DNA of 55,607 nt, taken from CAYVBJ01 sp964415185 (GTDB taxonomy: Bacteria; Bacteroidota; Rhodothermia; Balneolales; Balneolaceae). How positions within the stretch are numbered: the first letter of the stretch is position 1; each line of letters starts with the position of its first letter. The notes beneath the pieces were generated by a model that did not search any database, was not told the origin of the DNA, and was given only the letters and a program-made list of their open reading frames with translations. A program made the position numbers and the translations under genes. Location of the stretch: NCBI GenBank assembly GCA_964415185.1, contig CAYPZI010000008.1, forward strand, positions 1-55,607, in the 5' to 3' direction. Positions 45,257 through 52,214 of this stretch are shown here, piece by piece.

Positions 45257-46392
45257 CCCACTCACATCCCCCGGGCAATGACCCGATGGAGCATATAGGC
45301 GGTATGCAAAGAATGAGTATTAACCTAATGCGAGAGCTAAATAAAATGCCGGAAGTGGAGTTGATTTCTCTAATTAATACAACCCGGCATTCTGTGTTTT
45401 TGCCGCTGAGGGTCAGTTTTTTTATTCTAAAGCTTCTTTACTTGATCCCGAAGATAATCAGAAAACAAAAGCCGGATGTCGTTCTCTTTTCTTCGATGGT
45501 TACGGCGTCTACACTTGCAGTACTGCCCCTTAAAACCAGGACAAAATTTGCAGCGATTAATCATGGACAGGATGTTACGCTGCCAAACCGTTTGTTTCAA
45601 ATGCTGATTCCTAAAATATACAAAAAACTGGATGCTGTTATTTCTGTCTCACGGGCTACAAAAAAAGCAGCAGCAGCCCGTGGCATGCCTGCAGACCGCA
45701 TTGTGGTAATTCCCAACGGATCGGGTTTGAAAAACCGTGGAAAATTTCCCGGAAAAGAGGAGGCAAAGCATTTTTTTGAAAAAAAGCTGGACAGAAGGTT
45801 TAATGAGAAAAAAGTACTTTTAACTGTGGGGAGGCATATCAAGAGAAAAGGGCACTGCTGGTTTGTTGATAAAGTACTGTCGATGATACAGTCAGATTGT
45901 GTTTATCTTATAATTGGGGAAGGCCCCGAAACAGAAAAGATAAGGCAGTTGATAGAAGAAAAGGATTTATACGAAGACGTTTATCTTTTAGGGCCTGTCT
46001 CAGAAACCGGTTTGAAATATGCTTATGCAACTGCCGATCTTTTTATTATGCCAAATATACCTGTAAAAGGAGATATGGAAGGCTTTGGTATAGTGATACC
46101 GGAAGCAAACCAGGCTGGAGTGCCGGTTATCGCTTCAGACCTGGAAGGAATCAGGGATGCCGTAAAAAATGGAAAAAACGGGTACAGGGTTGAACCTCTG
46201 CAGCCGGAATTATTTGCACGGAAAATTGATCAGGTTCTGAGATCAAGAGAATATGAATACCTGTCAGAATCGGCGAGAATGTTTACTGCCAAAAATTTTA
46301 GCTGGGATATTGTAGCAAGGGAGTATATCAGCACAATGAAACAAATTACAAAGGGTAAAGTTCGAGATGAAATTGAAACTATCCATGCATAA
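45238..46392 (+). CDS. Glycosyltransferase family 4, second
   Basis: A 384-residue GT-B enzyme starting at GTG 45238 within the end of the previous gene. It opens ILYIAHSHPPGNDPMEHIGGMQRM and has the Gly-rich acceptor loop. In the donor half are LTVGRHIKRKGHCWFVDK and MEGFGIVIPEANQAGVPVIASD with the E-x7-E catalytic/donor motif. Position between GT1 and serine palmitoyltransferase suggests the two GTs glycosylate a lipid made by this locus. Substrate unknown. Confidence 0.88.
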   Translation: MRILYIAHSHPPGNDPMEHIGGMQRMSINLMRELNKMPEVELISLINTTRHSVFLPLRVSFFILKLLYLIPKIIRKQKPDVVLFSSMVTASTLAVLPLKTRTKFAAINHGQDVTLPNRLFQMLIPKIYKKLDAVISVSRATKKAAAARGMPADRIVVIPNGSGLKNRGKFPGKEEAKHFFEKKLDRRFNEKKVLLTVGRHIKRKGHCWFVDKVLSMIQSDCVYLIIGEGPETEKIRQLIEEKDLYEDVYLLGPVSETGLKYAYATADLFIMPNIPVKGDMEGFGIVIPEANQAGVPVIASDLEGIRDAVKNGKNGYRVEPLQPELFARKIDQVLRSREYEYLSESARMFTAKNFSWDIVAREYISTMKQITKGKVRDEIETIHA

Positions 46393-46462
46393 TTTCACCG
46401 GATTTTTCCGTTTCCGGTTTTCTCTCAGTTTTGTCTGAATAATTTGTTAATTTGTTGAGATG

Positions 46463-46476
46463 ACTATACAAGTTAA
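46463..46476. promoter_or_regulatory. Second copy of the GntR-type site upstream of spt
   Basis: ACTATACAAGTTAA is identical over 14 bases to the site upstream of the GntR/UTRA gene at 28950-28963. It lies about 80 bp before the spt promoter. A weaker variant GATACAAGTTT is at 44069 between the SDR and GT1. Confidence 0.4.
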
Positions 46477-46541
46477 TTCGAAGCAGTAAAAGCTTGTTGA
46501 TTAGCAGTGTAATTCAGTCAGAAATCATTCAAAATCTATAA

Positions 46542-46570
46542 TTTGATAGAAATTTAATACTGCCTATATT
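46542..46570 (+). promoter_or_regulatory. Promoter of spt
   Basis: TTTG at 46542-46545, a 19-nt spacer and TATATT at 46565-46570 fit the Bacteroidota -33/-7 consensus. It implies a separate start for spt rather than only read-through from the GT genes. Confidence 0.5.
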
Positions 46571-46602
46571 AAAACGATAATGAAAATTGTAAGCACTTCG
46601 TG

Positions 46603-47844
46603 ATGGCCGAATCGAAAGCCGAGATTAAACGAGCAGATATTTTTACAAAAGCCTTTGAATTTACCAAGGCGGATGAAGTTAAAAGAGCGGGTCTTTATCC
46701 TTATTTTAAGCCTTTACAAGCTACTGACGGCACTACGGTTCAGATAGAAGGAAGAGAAGTGATCATGGCCGGATCCAATAATTATCTTGGCTTAACAAAT
46801 GATCCCCGTACGATTAAAGCTGCTCAAAATGTAATTTCAACTTATGGAACCGGGTGTACCGGCTCACGTTATTTGAACGGAACGCTCGACCTGCATCTCG
46901 AGCTTGAAGACAAGCTTGCCGATTTTATGGAGAAGGAGGCCTGTGTACTTTTTAGTACCGGTTACCAGACAAATGAGGGAAGCATACAGACAATTGCAGG
47001 CCGGAATGACATCATCTATTCTGATAAGGACAACCATGCCTGTATCGTTGTTGGCACTCAGGTCTCAAATGCAAAAACCATACGCTACCGTCATAATGAT
47101 ATTGACCACCTGCGAAAACTGTTGGTTAACTCGGATCCTGAAGCCGGTAAAATTATTATAAGCGACGGGGTTTTCTCGATGTCGGGAACCATTGCCAAAA
47201 TCCCGGAACTTCTTGAACTTGCACGGGAGTATGATGCAAGGCTTTACCTGGATGATGCTCATGCAATTGGAGTGATTGGCAAAGGTGGCCGCGGATCTGC
47301 TTCTGTTTTTGGACTAACCGATCAGGTTGATCTTATTAGCGGTACATTTTCAAAATCATTTGCATCTCTCGGTGGTTTTTTGGTCGGCGATAAACCTGTG
47401 ATCGAATATATACGGCACAATTCTCCGGCTCACATCTTCAGTGCAAGTATGCCGCCTGCAAATGTGGCTACCGTTCTGAAGGCGCTGGAAATTCTGCAAG
47501 AAGAACCATGGAGGCTTGCACGGCTTGAGAAAATATCCGAATACATGAGGTCAGAGCTTAAAAATCTCGGGTTCAATGTCTGGACCAGCCAAACCCCCAT
47601 TATTCCCGTAGTTATAGGTGGAATGAATGAATGCTTCAGATTCTGGAAAGACCTTTTTGAAGAAGGCGTCTATGTAAATGCTGTTGTACCGCCAGGGGTT
47701 CCTGCTGGCCAGTCTCTTGTAAGAACCAGTTATATGGCAACTCATACGGATGAACACCTTGACAGAATTCTCAGTGCTTTCAAAAAAGTAGGAATCAAAC
47801 ATGGTATCATCGATAAAAACGGACATTCGCTAATTGATTTATGA
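46603..47844 (+). CDS. spt: Serine palmitoyltransferase
   Basis: PLP-dependent alpha-oxoamine synthase, 413 residues, predicted to condense serine with an acyl thioester to 3-ketosphinganine, the first step of sphingolipid synthesis. It has IMAGSNNYLGLTNDPR, the GTGCTGSRYLNGTLDLH block, LYLDDAHAIGVIG and the PLP lysine in GTFSKSFASLGGFL. These features fit bacterial Spt better than KBL or BioF, because of the N-terminal EFTKADEVKRAGLYPYF stretch. A GTG precedes the ATG by one codon; ATG 46603 is taken. It is followed after 8 bp by the acyltransferase. Confidence 0.85.
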   Translation: MAESKAEIKRADIFTKAFEFTKADEVKRAGLYPYFKPLQATDGTTVQIEGREVIMAGSNNYLGLTNDPRTIKAAQNVISTYGTGCTGSRYLNGTLDLHLELEDKLADFMEKEACVLFSTGYQTNEGSIQTIAGRNDIIYSDKDNHACIVVGTQVSNAKTIRYRHNDIDHLRKLLVNSDPEAGKIIISDGVFSMSGTIAKIPELLELAREYDARLYLDDAHAIGVIGKGGRGSASVFGLTDQVDLISGTFSKSFASLGGFLVGDKPVIEYIRHNSPAHIFSASMPPANVATVLKALEILQEEPWRLARLEKISEYMRSELKNLGFNVWTSQTPIIPVVIGGMNECFRFWKDLFEEGVYVNAVVPPGVPAGQSLVRTSYMATHTDEHLDRILSAFKKVGIKHGIIDKNGHSLIDL

Positions 47845-47852
47845 TGTAATTA

Positions 47853-48983
47853 ATGCCGGGAACCGATACAAATGGGGTGACTTTCATAACCGATAAATCC
47901 GAGAAAAAGCAGTTTCTCGATTTCCCCTATTCTCATTATTCGGATGATAAATACTGGATACCCCCGCTAAAGCTCGAACAAAAAAAACTTCTCGATACTA
48001 AAAAAAATCCGTTCTTCAATAATGCGGAAATAGCCCTGTTTCTTGCATTTCATAACGACAAGCCGGCCGGCAGAATTGCCGCTATCATTGACCACAGGTA
48101 TAATGAATATCACAATGAAAAAACCGGTTTTTTCGGATTTTTTGAAGTGATCAATAACCGGGAAACTGCCAGTCTGTTATTCAGGGTAGCCGAAGACTGG
48201 CTTAAAGACAAAGGAATGAACAGGGTTCTCGGGCCTGCAAATCCAAGCATGATGGACCCCGCCGGAATACTTATTGAGGGTTTTGATAAATACCCGGCCA
48301 TTATGATGCCTTACAATAAAGAGTACTATAAAGATTTACTTTCAGATGCGGGATATAAAAAAGAGGTGGACCTTTATAGTTACTATGTGTCGCAAGAGAC
48401 GGTGAACCGGGAGAGGGTGAACAGGGCCGAGGCGATCGTAAAAAGGCGGGTACCCGGTTTGAATATCAGGCCGATCAACCTGAAAAACCTGAAATCCGAA
48501 GTTGCTGCCATCCGGAAAATCTTTAATGAAGCCTGGAAAGATAACTGGGGGTATATCCCGTTAACAGAAGAAGAGTTTAATCATTTTGCAGCCGACCTGA
48601 AAATGATTGTCGATCCCGACTTTACCCATATGGCTGATGTAGACGGAAAAGCCGTGGCATTCTCCATCGCCTTGCCTGACTATAACCAGGTTTTTAAAAA
48701 AATGGATGGCACTCTGTTCCCTTTAGGCCTTTTAAAGCTCTTATGGTACAAGAGGAAGATTAATACTACAAGAACAGCCTTGATGGGAGTGCTGCCATCT
48801 TACCAGGGAAAGGGAATTGACGTTTTAATGCACAGGGAAACAATCGAAAATTCATTTGAACGGGATTACCAGGGATCCGAAATCGGGTGGATCCTGGAGG
48901 ATAATACCGAGATGATCCGTGTTGCCGAAAAAGTGGGCGGCATGCTTGTAAAAACCTACCGGGTATACCAAAAAAAGCTGTAA
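47853..48983 (+). CDS. GNAT-like acyltransferase, candidate bacterial ceramide synthase
   Basis: A 376-residue protein of a GNAT-like family. The first half includes FPYSHYSDDKYWIPPLKLE and RVLGPANPSMMDPAGILIEG; the second half has the GNAT-type strand and acyl-CoA region RTALMGVLPSYQGKGIDVLMHRE. It is 8 bp after spt. In Caulobacter the ceramide synthase bCerS is a GNAT-related protein encoded near spt, so N-acylation of the sphingoid base is a reasonable prediction. The specific function is inferred from linkage and fold; other acyl acceptors remain possible. Confidence 0.75.
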   Translation: MPGTDTNGVTFITDKSEKKQFLDFPYSHYSDDKYWIPPLKLEQKKLLDTKKNPFFNNAEIALFLAFHNDKPAGRIAAIIDHRYNEYHNEKTGFFGFFEVINNRETASLLFRVAEDWLKDKGMNRVLGPANPSMMDPAGILIEGFDKYPAIMMPYNKEYYKDLLSDAGYKKEVDLYSYYVSQETVNRERVNRAEAIVKRRVPGLNIRPINLKNLKSEVAAIRKIFNEAWKDNWGYIPLTEEEFNHFAADLKMIVDPDFTHMADVDGKAVAFSIALPDYNQVFKKMDGTLFPLGLLKLLWYKRKINTTRTALMGVLPSYQGKGIDVLMHRETIENSFERDYQGSEIGWILEDNTEMIRVAEKVGGMLVKTYRVYQKKL

Positions 48984-49074
48984 TTACTTTTTACCTATCT
49001 TCTTGTTACAGGGCTGAATTTTGTTTTCGGTTTTAGCATATGGTGGTGATATAATTAAGGGCAAAGCACAAAAA

Positions 49075-49269
49075 TTTGCCTCCAAATTTAATAACATCCT
49101 AAAATCCGCAAGAGTAATTATAAGAGATTGATTTTAAAATAAATGAGTCATCCCGAAAGCGTTCGGGACTTGCAAGCAAGGATTCATTTAAGTGCTTAGA
49201 AATCAACAAGTCATCCTATGACTTGCGGATATTGGGGAGTAAAAACGCTGCTACAAAATTTGGCGGAAA
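49075..49269. repeat. 200-bp nested palindrome upstream of the cysteine-rich peptide
   Basis: Five pairs of arms are nested in order: TTTGCCTCCAAATTT with AAATTTGGCGGAAA; ATCCGCAAG with CTTGCGGAT; TTGATTT with AAATCAA; AAATGA with TCATTT; and TCCCGAA with TTCGGGA around AGCG (49151-49168). A second local palindrome is CAAGTCA-N5-TGACTTG (49207-49225). The whole could fold as one long imperfect hairpin. It fills most of the 352-bp gap between the acyltransferase and the peptide gene and has no ORF. A MITE-like element or structured RNA are both possible. Confidence 0.6.
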
Positions 49270-49335
49270 AAAAATTTTGAATCCATTCGTTTTTTTTAGG
49301 TTCCTTTGGCCATTAAACTTTAAATCCGTATAGTT

Positions 49336-49566
49336 ATGAATAAAATATAGATTAAAGTCATTATCTTCTCCCTTTTTCTTGCGGCAGGAGCTTTAGCAGG
49401 GTCAACTGTAAGCAGTCAGGAAATTCAATCTGACCAGGATTGTTCTTTTTGTATGAACGGAACAACTTGCTTAAAAACTAAATCGACTAATGCCTGTGTA
49501 GGAAGCGATCCATGTTCAAATAATCCTGGAACTTGTGCCCCGGTTCCGGAAATTGGAGAAGCTTAG
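49336..49566 (+). pseudogene. Secreted six-cysteine peptide gene with in-frame amber codon
   Basis: From ATG 49336 the frame reads MNKI, a TAG stop at 49348-49350, then continues open for 71 codons to TAG at 49564. The continuation begins with a signal-peptide-like helix (IKVIIFSLFLAAGALAG) and then a mature part with six cysteines spaced C-x2-C-x5-C-x8-C-x5-C-x6-C and an acidic end. A one-base change (TAG to AAG) would give a normal MNKIKIKV signal start. The only start after the TAG that keeps the signal is a rare ATT at 49351. So the gene is either newly broken, started at ATT, or affected by a sequencing error. A terminator and a propeller lipoprotein follow. No family was recognised with certainty. 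Confidence 0.55.
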
Positions 49567-49589
49567 TCAGTATAGTTAAACTCAAACGA

Positions 49590-49625
49590 ATGCAAGTATA
49601 ATGAATCATATACTTGCATTTTTTT
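49590..49625 (+). terminator. Terminator between peptide and propeller C
   Basis: ATGCAAGTATA and TATACTTGCAT form a perfect 11-bp stem with an 8-base loop followed by seven T residues. The T-run ends 3 bases before the ATG of propeller C, so the hairpin occupies the place of that gene's ribosome-binding site. Confidence 0.85.
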
Positions 49626-49628
49626 ATC

Positions 49629-50768
49629 ATGAAAAATAGTTTAATCATTACATTTGTTTTTTTCCTGTTCATCTCATGTCAAAAAAACGACACTTCAAGG
49701 GTTGAACACCCCACCAAAGAAAACATTTTGACTGATGAAGAGGCATCATTTGTTATTAAAAAAGATTCTTCCTCTGATATTAATAATAGTCGATTAATGG
49801 AACTGGCCCTGGAAATCGGAGAGGCTGAATTAATAAAAGAATTGGGGGTGGCAGCTTCTGAGGACGAAAACATATTAGGAAATATCACAGATGCGGCATT
49901 CAATGGTGACTATATCTACTTGCTGGATGACCAAAAAATAAATGTTTCCATATACAATATATCAGGAGAATATTTTTCGTCTACCGCTCGCAGGGGAAGA
50001 GGCCCGGGGGAGTTGGTTACCCCGGAATCAATAATCGCGCACGGGAACTATTTATTCATCTTAAATAATCATTATGGGGTTCAGGTATTTAAAAAAGGTC
50101 CTGATGAGAGTGAGTATGAGCCGTATGATCAATTAAATTTAAAAATACGGCCAGATGATATCTGTTTAAATAGAAATAACTTAATTGTAAATACAGTCCC
50201 TGGAAACTGGTCGGCTTCAAGCTTGGAGAATCAACATAATATTTCAGTTTTCAGAATGGAAAATTTTGAAGATGAGACCCAAACGTTTGGCAATAGGTAC
50301 ATAACCGATTCCTGGTCTGCCAAGCTGTTTATGTCGATGGGAGGTATTGAGTGCGCTCCGAATTCAAAAACAATTATACAGTATTTTGGGAATATCGGGC
50401 AATTAACCGGGTATAATTTGGAAGGTGAAATTGTATGGAAATCAAAAATTGATGATTTCAATCATCTGATACAAATTGAACGGGGAAGCATATTTGGACC
50501 AGACCCAAGTAATCTTCAAAATAATTATGATGTCATTGAAAATCTTGTTTTTATCAATGACCATTATTTTATTTTTCAAATAGTTAACAGAGAGCGAGTC
50601 GAAAACAAATATAAAAAATTGATTAGAACCTACCTGGCAGATTTTAATACAGGAGAAGGAATTTATATGTCATCAGATCTTGCTAAAGTTCTTGGCGTTG
50701 ATTTTGAGAATAAACTTTATGTTACTTATGATGAAAATAAACCAACAGTCTCACTCTATAAATTTTGA
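49629..50768 (+). CDS. Predicted 6-bladed beta-propeller lipoprotein C
   Basis: A 379-residue lipoprotein from ATG 49629 (MKNSLIITFVFFLFISCQKND, lipobox FISC); a TTG at 49614 is in frame but lies inside the terminator. The body has strand-rich repeats (DYIYLLDDQKINVSIYNISGEYF, then RRGRGPGELVTPESIIAHG), with the GRGPxE motif shared by propellers A and B. It is typical of Bacteroidota 6-bladed beta-propeller proteins encoded next to small cysteine-rich peptides. Its stop overlaps the next start in TTGA. AT-rich composition suggests acquisition. Function unknown. Confidence 0.75.
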   Translation: MKNSLIITFVFFLFISCQKNDTSRVEHPTKENILTDEEASFVIKKDSSSDINNSRLMELALEIGEAELIKELGVAASEDENILGNITDAAFNGDYIYLLDDQKINVSIYNISGEYFSSTARRGRGPGELVTPESIIAHGNYLFILNNHYGVQVFKKGPDESEYEPYDQLNLKIRPDDICLNRNNLIVNTVPGNWSASSLENQHNISVFRMENFEDETQTFGNRYITDSWSAKLFMSMGGIECAPNSKTIIQYFGNIGQLTGYNLEGEIVWKSKIDDFNHLIQIERGSIFGPDPSNLQNNYDVIENLVFINDHYFIFQIVNRERVENKYKKLIRTYLADFNTGEGIYMSSDLAKVLGVDFENKLYVTYDENKPTVSLYKF

Positions 50769-51364
50769 AAGATTTACTACTCTATATATTAGCTTTTTTA
50801 GTCACATTTCTGCTATTCTATAATAATAATTATCAGAACTTGTCGAACTTATTTGTTAAGAATGATTTCAAATACATACCTATACCTGGTTCAGAAATAA
50901 TTAATGCAGATAGTGAGCTCGTATTGATCTATGTAACAAGTTCAACCTGTCCATTTTGTAACAACGAAAATCTGTTAGCTACTATTGACAAGATAAAATT
51001 TGAATTGAAACAGAAAGCTGAAGGATCAGGCTATAATTTTTCCGCTATTGCAGTTGGTATTGACAGGGTTATTCAGTTGGATCATTTTAAAAAGTCAGGA
51101 TTTTATGATGAAGTTATCATCGGTAATGGCTGGAATAATTTAGGATCACTTAACTACATACACGATCAATTTAAAGGAATGCCCGAAACTCCCCAGGTAA
51201 TAATAACGAAAAGAAATTACCAGGTTTTAAATCCATCAGAAATAAATTTCAGAGAGAATGTAGGACTTACAAGTGAGATCGAGCTGCTAAGAAAAGCGGG
51301 AATTGACAATATTACTAATTGGTATGAACAAGGCCTTCAATTTCCAGCCAACTGGACGGAATAG
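50765..51364 (+). CDS. Membrane-anchored thioredoxin-like protein (CPFC)
   Basis: A 199-residue protein starting at TTG 50765, overlapping the propeller stop by 4 bp, which implies translational coupling. Residues about 4-20 (LLLYILAFLVTFLLFYN) are a membrane anchor. A thioredoxin-like domain follows, with SELVLIYVTSSTCPFCNNENLL, a CxxC active site, and a likely cis-Pro in ETPQVIITKRNYQVL. The domain should face the periplasm. Because the first gene of the unit encodes a six-cysteine exported peptide, an attractive inference is that this protein makes, breaks or shuffles that peptide's disulfides. The TlpA/DsbA subfamily could not be fixed. Confidence 0.78.
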   Translation: MKDLLLYILAFLVTFLLFYNNNYQNLSNLFVKNDFKYIPIPGSEIINADSELVLIYVTSSTCPFCNNENLLATIDKIKFELKQKAEGSGYNFSAIAVGIDRVIQLDHFKKSGFYDEVIIGNGWNNLGSLNYIHDQFKGMPETPQVIITKRNYQVLNPSEINFRENVGLTSEIELLRKAGIDNITNWYEQGLQFPANWTE

Positions 51365-51382
51365 CTGTCATGTCATCTTAGA
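51361..51382 (+). repeat. TAGTGTC-family end next to the CPFC gene
   Basis: ATAGCTGTCATGTCATCTTA overlaps the stop of the thioredoxin-like gene and resembles the left end at 32289 (TAGTGTCTTGTCATCTTTA). Confidence 0.35.
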
Positions 51383-51525
51383 AGTTTTTCTTGCGTTCTC
51401 CTCCTTTATTTTATGAATCAAAACTTAAGAAAATTTTACTTGCTTCATTTTATAAAATATATACTTATTCTGCCATCTTTTTAAACTATCAAGAAACCTG
51501 GAATCTCAAATTTTTTTATTACACA

Positions 51526-51540
51526 TAGTGTCATGTAAAT
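51526..51540 (+). repeat. TAGTGTC-family end in the gap before lrp
   Basis: TAGTGTCATGTAAAT matches the family left end. The rest of the 346-bp gap from 51365 to 51710 is AT-rich, with T-rich runs near 51590 and 51630 but no ORF. Confidence 0.4.
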
Positions 51541-51667
51541 ACTCATTTGGTGGATAAAGCCCTGAGCATTACCGAAAGAGCCTGTTTTTTTGATAACAGA
51601 TAAAGAAGGGAGAAGGCCTGTCTTTTTTTAAAAAAAAGTATAAAATATCTATGTAATTCTTCTTATT

Positions 51668-51682
51668 AAGAATAATATTCTT
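51668..51682. promoter_or_regulatory. Palindrome upstream of the Lrp-family gene
   Basis: AAGAATAATATTCTT is a perfect 7-1-7 palindrome 28 bp before the start codon. Lrp/AsnC proteins bind AT-rich palindromes of about 15 bp, so this may be an autoregulatory site. Confidence 0.45.
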
Positions 51683-51710
51683 TAAATTGTATTAAATACA
51701 GAATTAAATC

Positions 51711-52214
51711 ATGGTTAAGTTAGATAAAATAGATAAGAAGATAATTGAGATCCTGCAAGAAGATGGAAGGATTACAAACAATGAACTTGCAAAAAAAATA
51801 GGCCTGACGACGACTCCAACACTCGAACGGGTAAAACGATTGGAGAAGAGCGGGGTCATCAAAGGATATACTGCGTGGATTAACAGGGGAGCTATTGGTA
51901 AAGGTTTGACGGTTTTCTGTTCTATCAAACTGGCTGTTCATCATTACAGGAAACTTGAGGAGTTTAAAACAAATATTGAATCGCTTCCGGAAATTCTGGC
52001 CTGTTATAATATAACCGGCGAATATGACTATTTACTTCATGTTGTGGTATCTGATACAAAAGAATACGAATCTTTTTTGAGATCAAAATTGACAAAAATT
52101 CCCGGCATTGTTCAGATATATACGGGTATTGTACTTTCCGTGGTGAAAGAACAGTCAAAAATTGAAATTACCAATGAGACGGAGGAGAAAGATGAAAAAA
52201 TCAAAGAGACTTGA
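51711..52214 (+). CDS. Lrp/AsnC-family regulator
   Basis: A 167-residue feast/famine regulator. The N-terminal HTH is LDKIDKKIIEILQEDGRITNNELAKKIGLTTTPTLERVKRLEKSGVIKGY, and the C-terminal RAM/effector domain includes PEILACYNITGEYDYLLHVVVSD and FLRSKLTKIPGIVQIYT. It overlaps the methionine gamma-lyase gene by 23 bp, so it likely controls sulfur amino acid breakdown in response to an amino acid such as methionine. The tail is unusually charged (Glu/Lys). Confidence 0.92.
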   Translation: MVKLDKIDKKIIEILQEDGRITNNELAKKIGLTTTPTLERVKRLEKSGVIKGYTAWINRGAIGKGLTVFCSIKLAVHHYRKLEEFKTNIESLPEILACYNITGEYDYLLHVVVSDTKEYESFLRSKLTKIPGIVQIYTGIVLSVVKEQSKIEITNETEEKDEKIKET

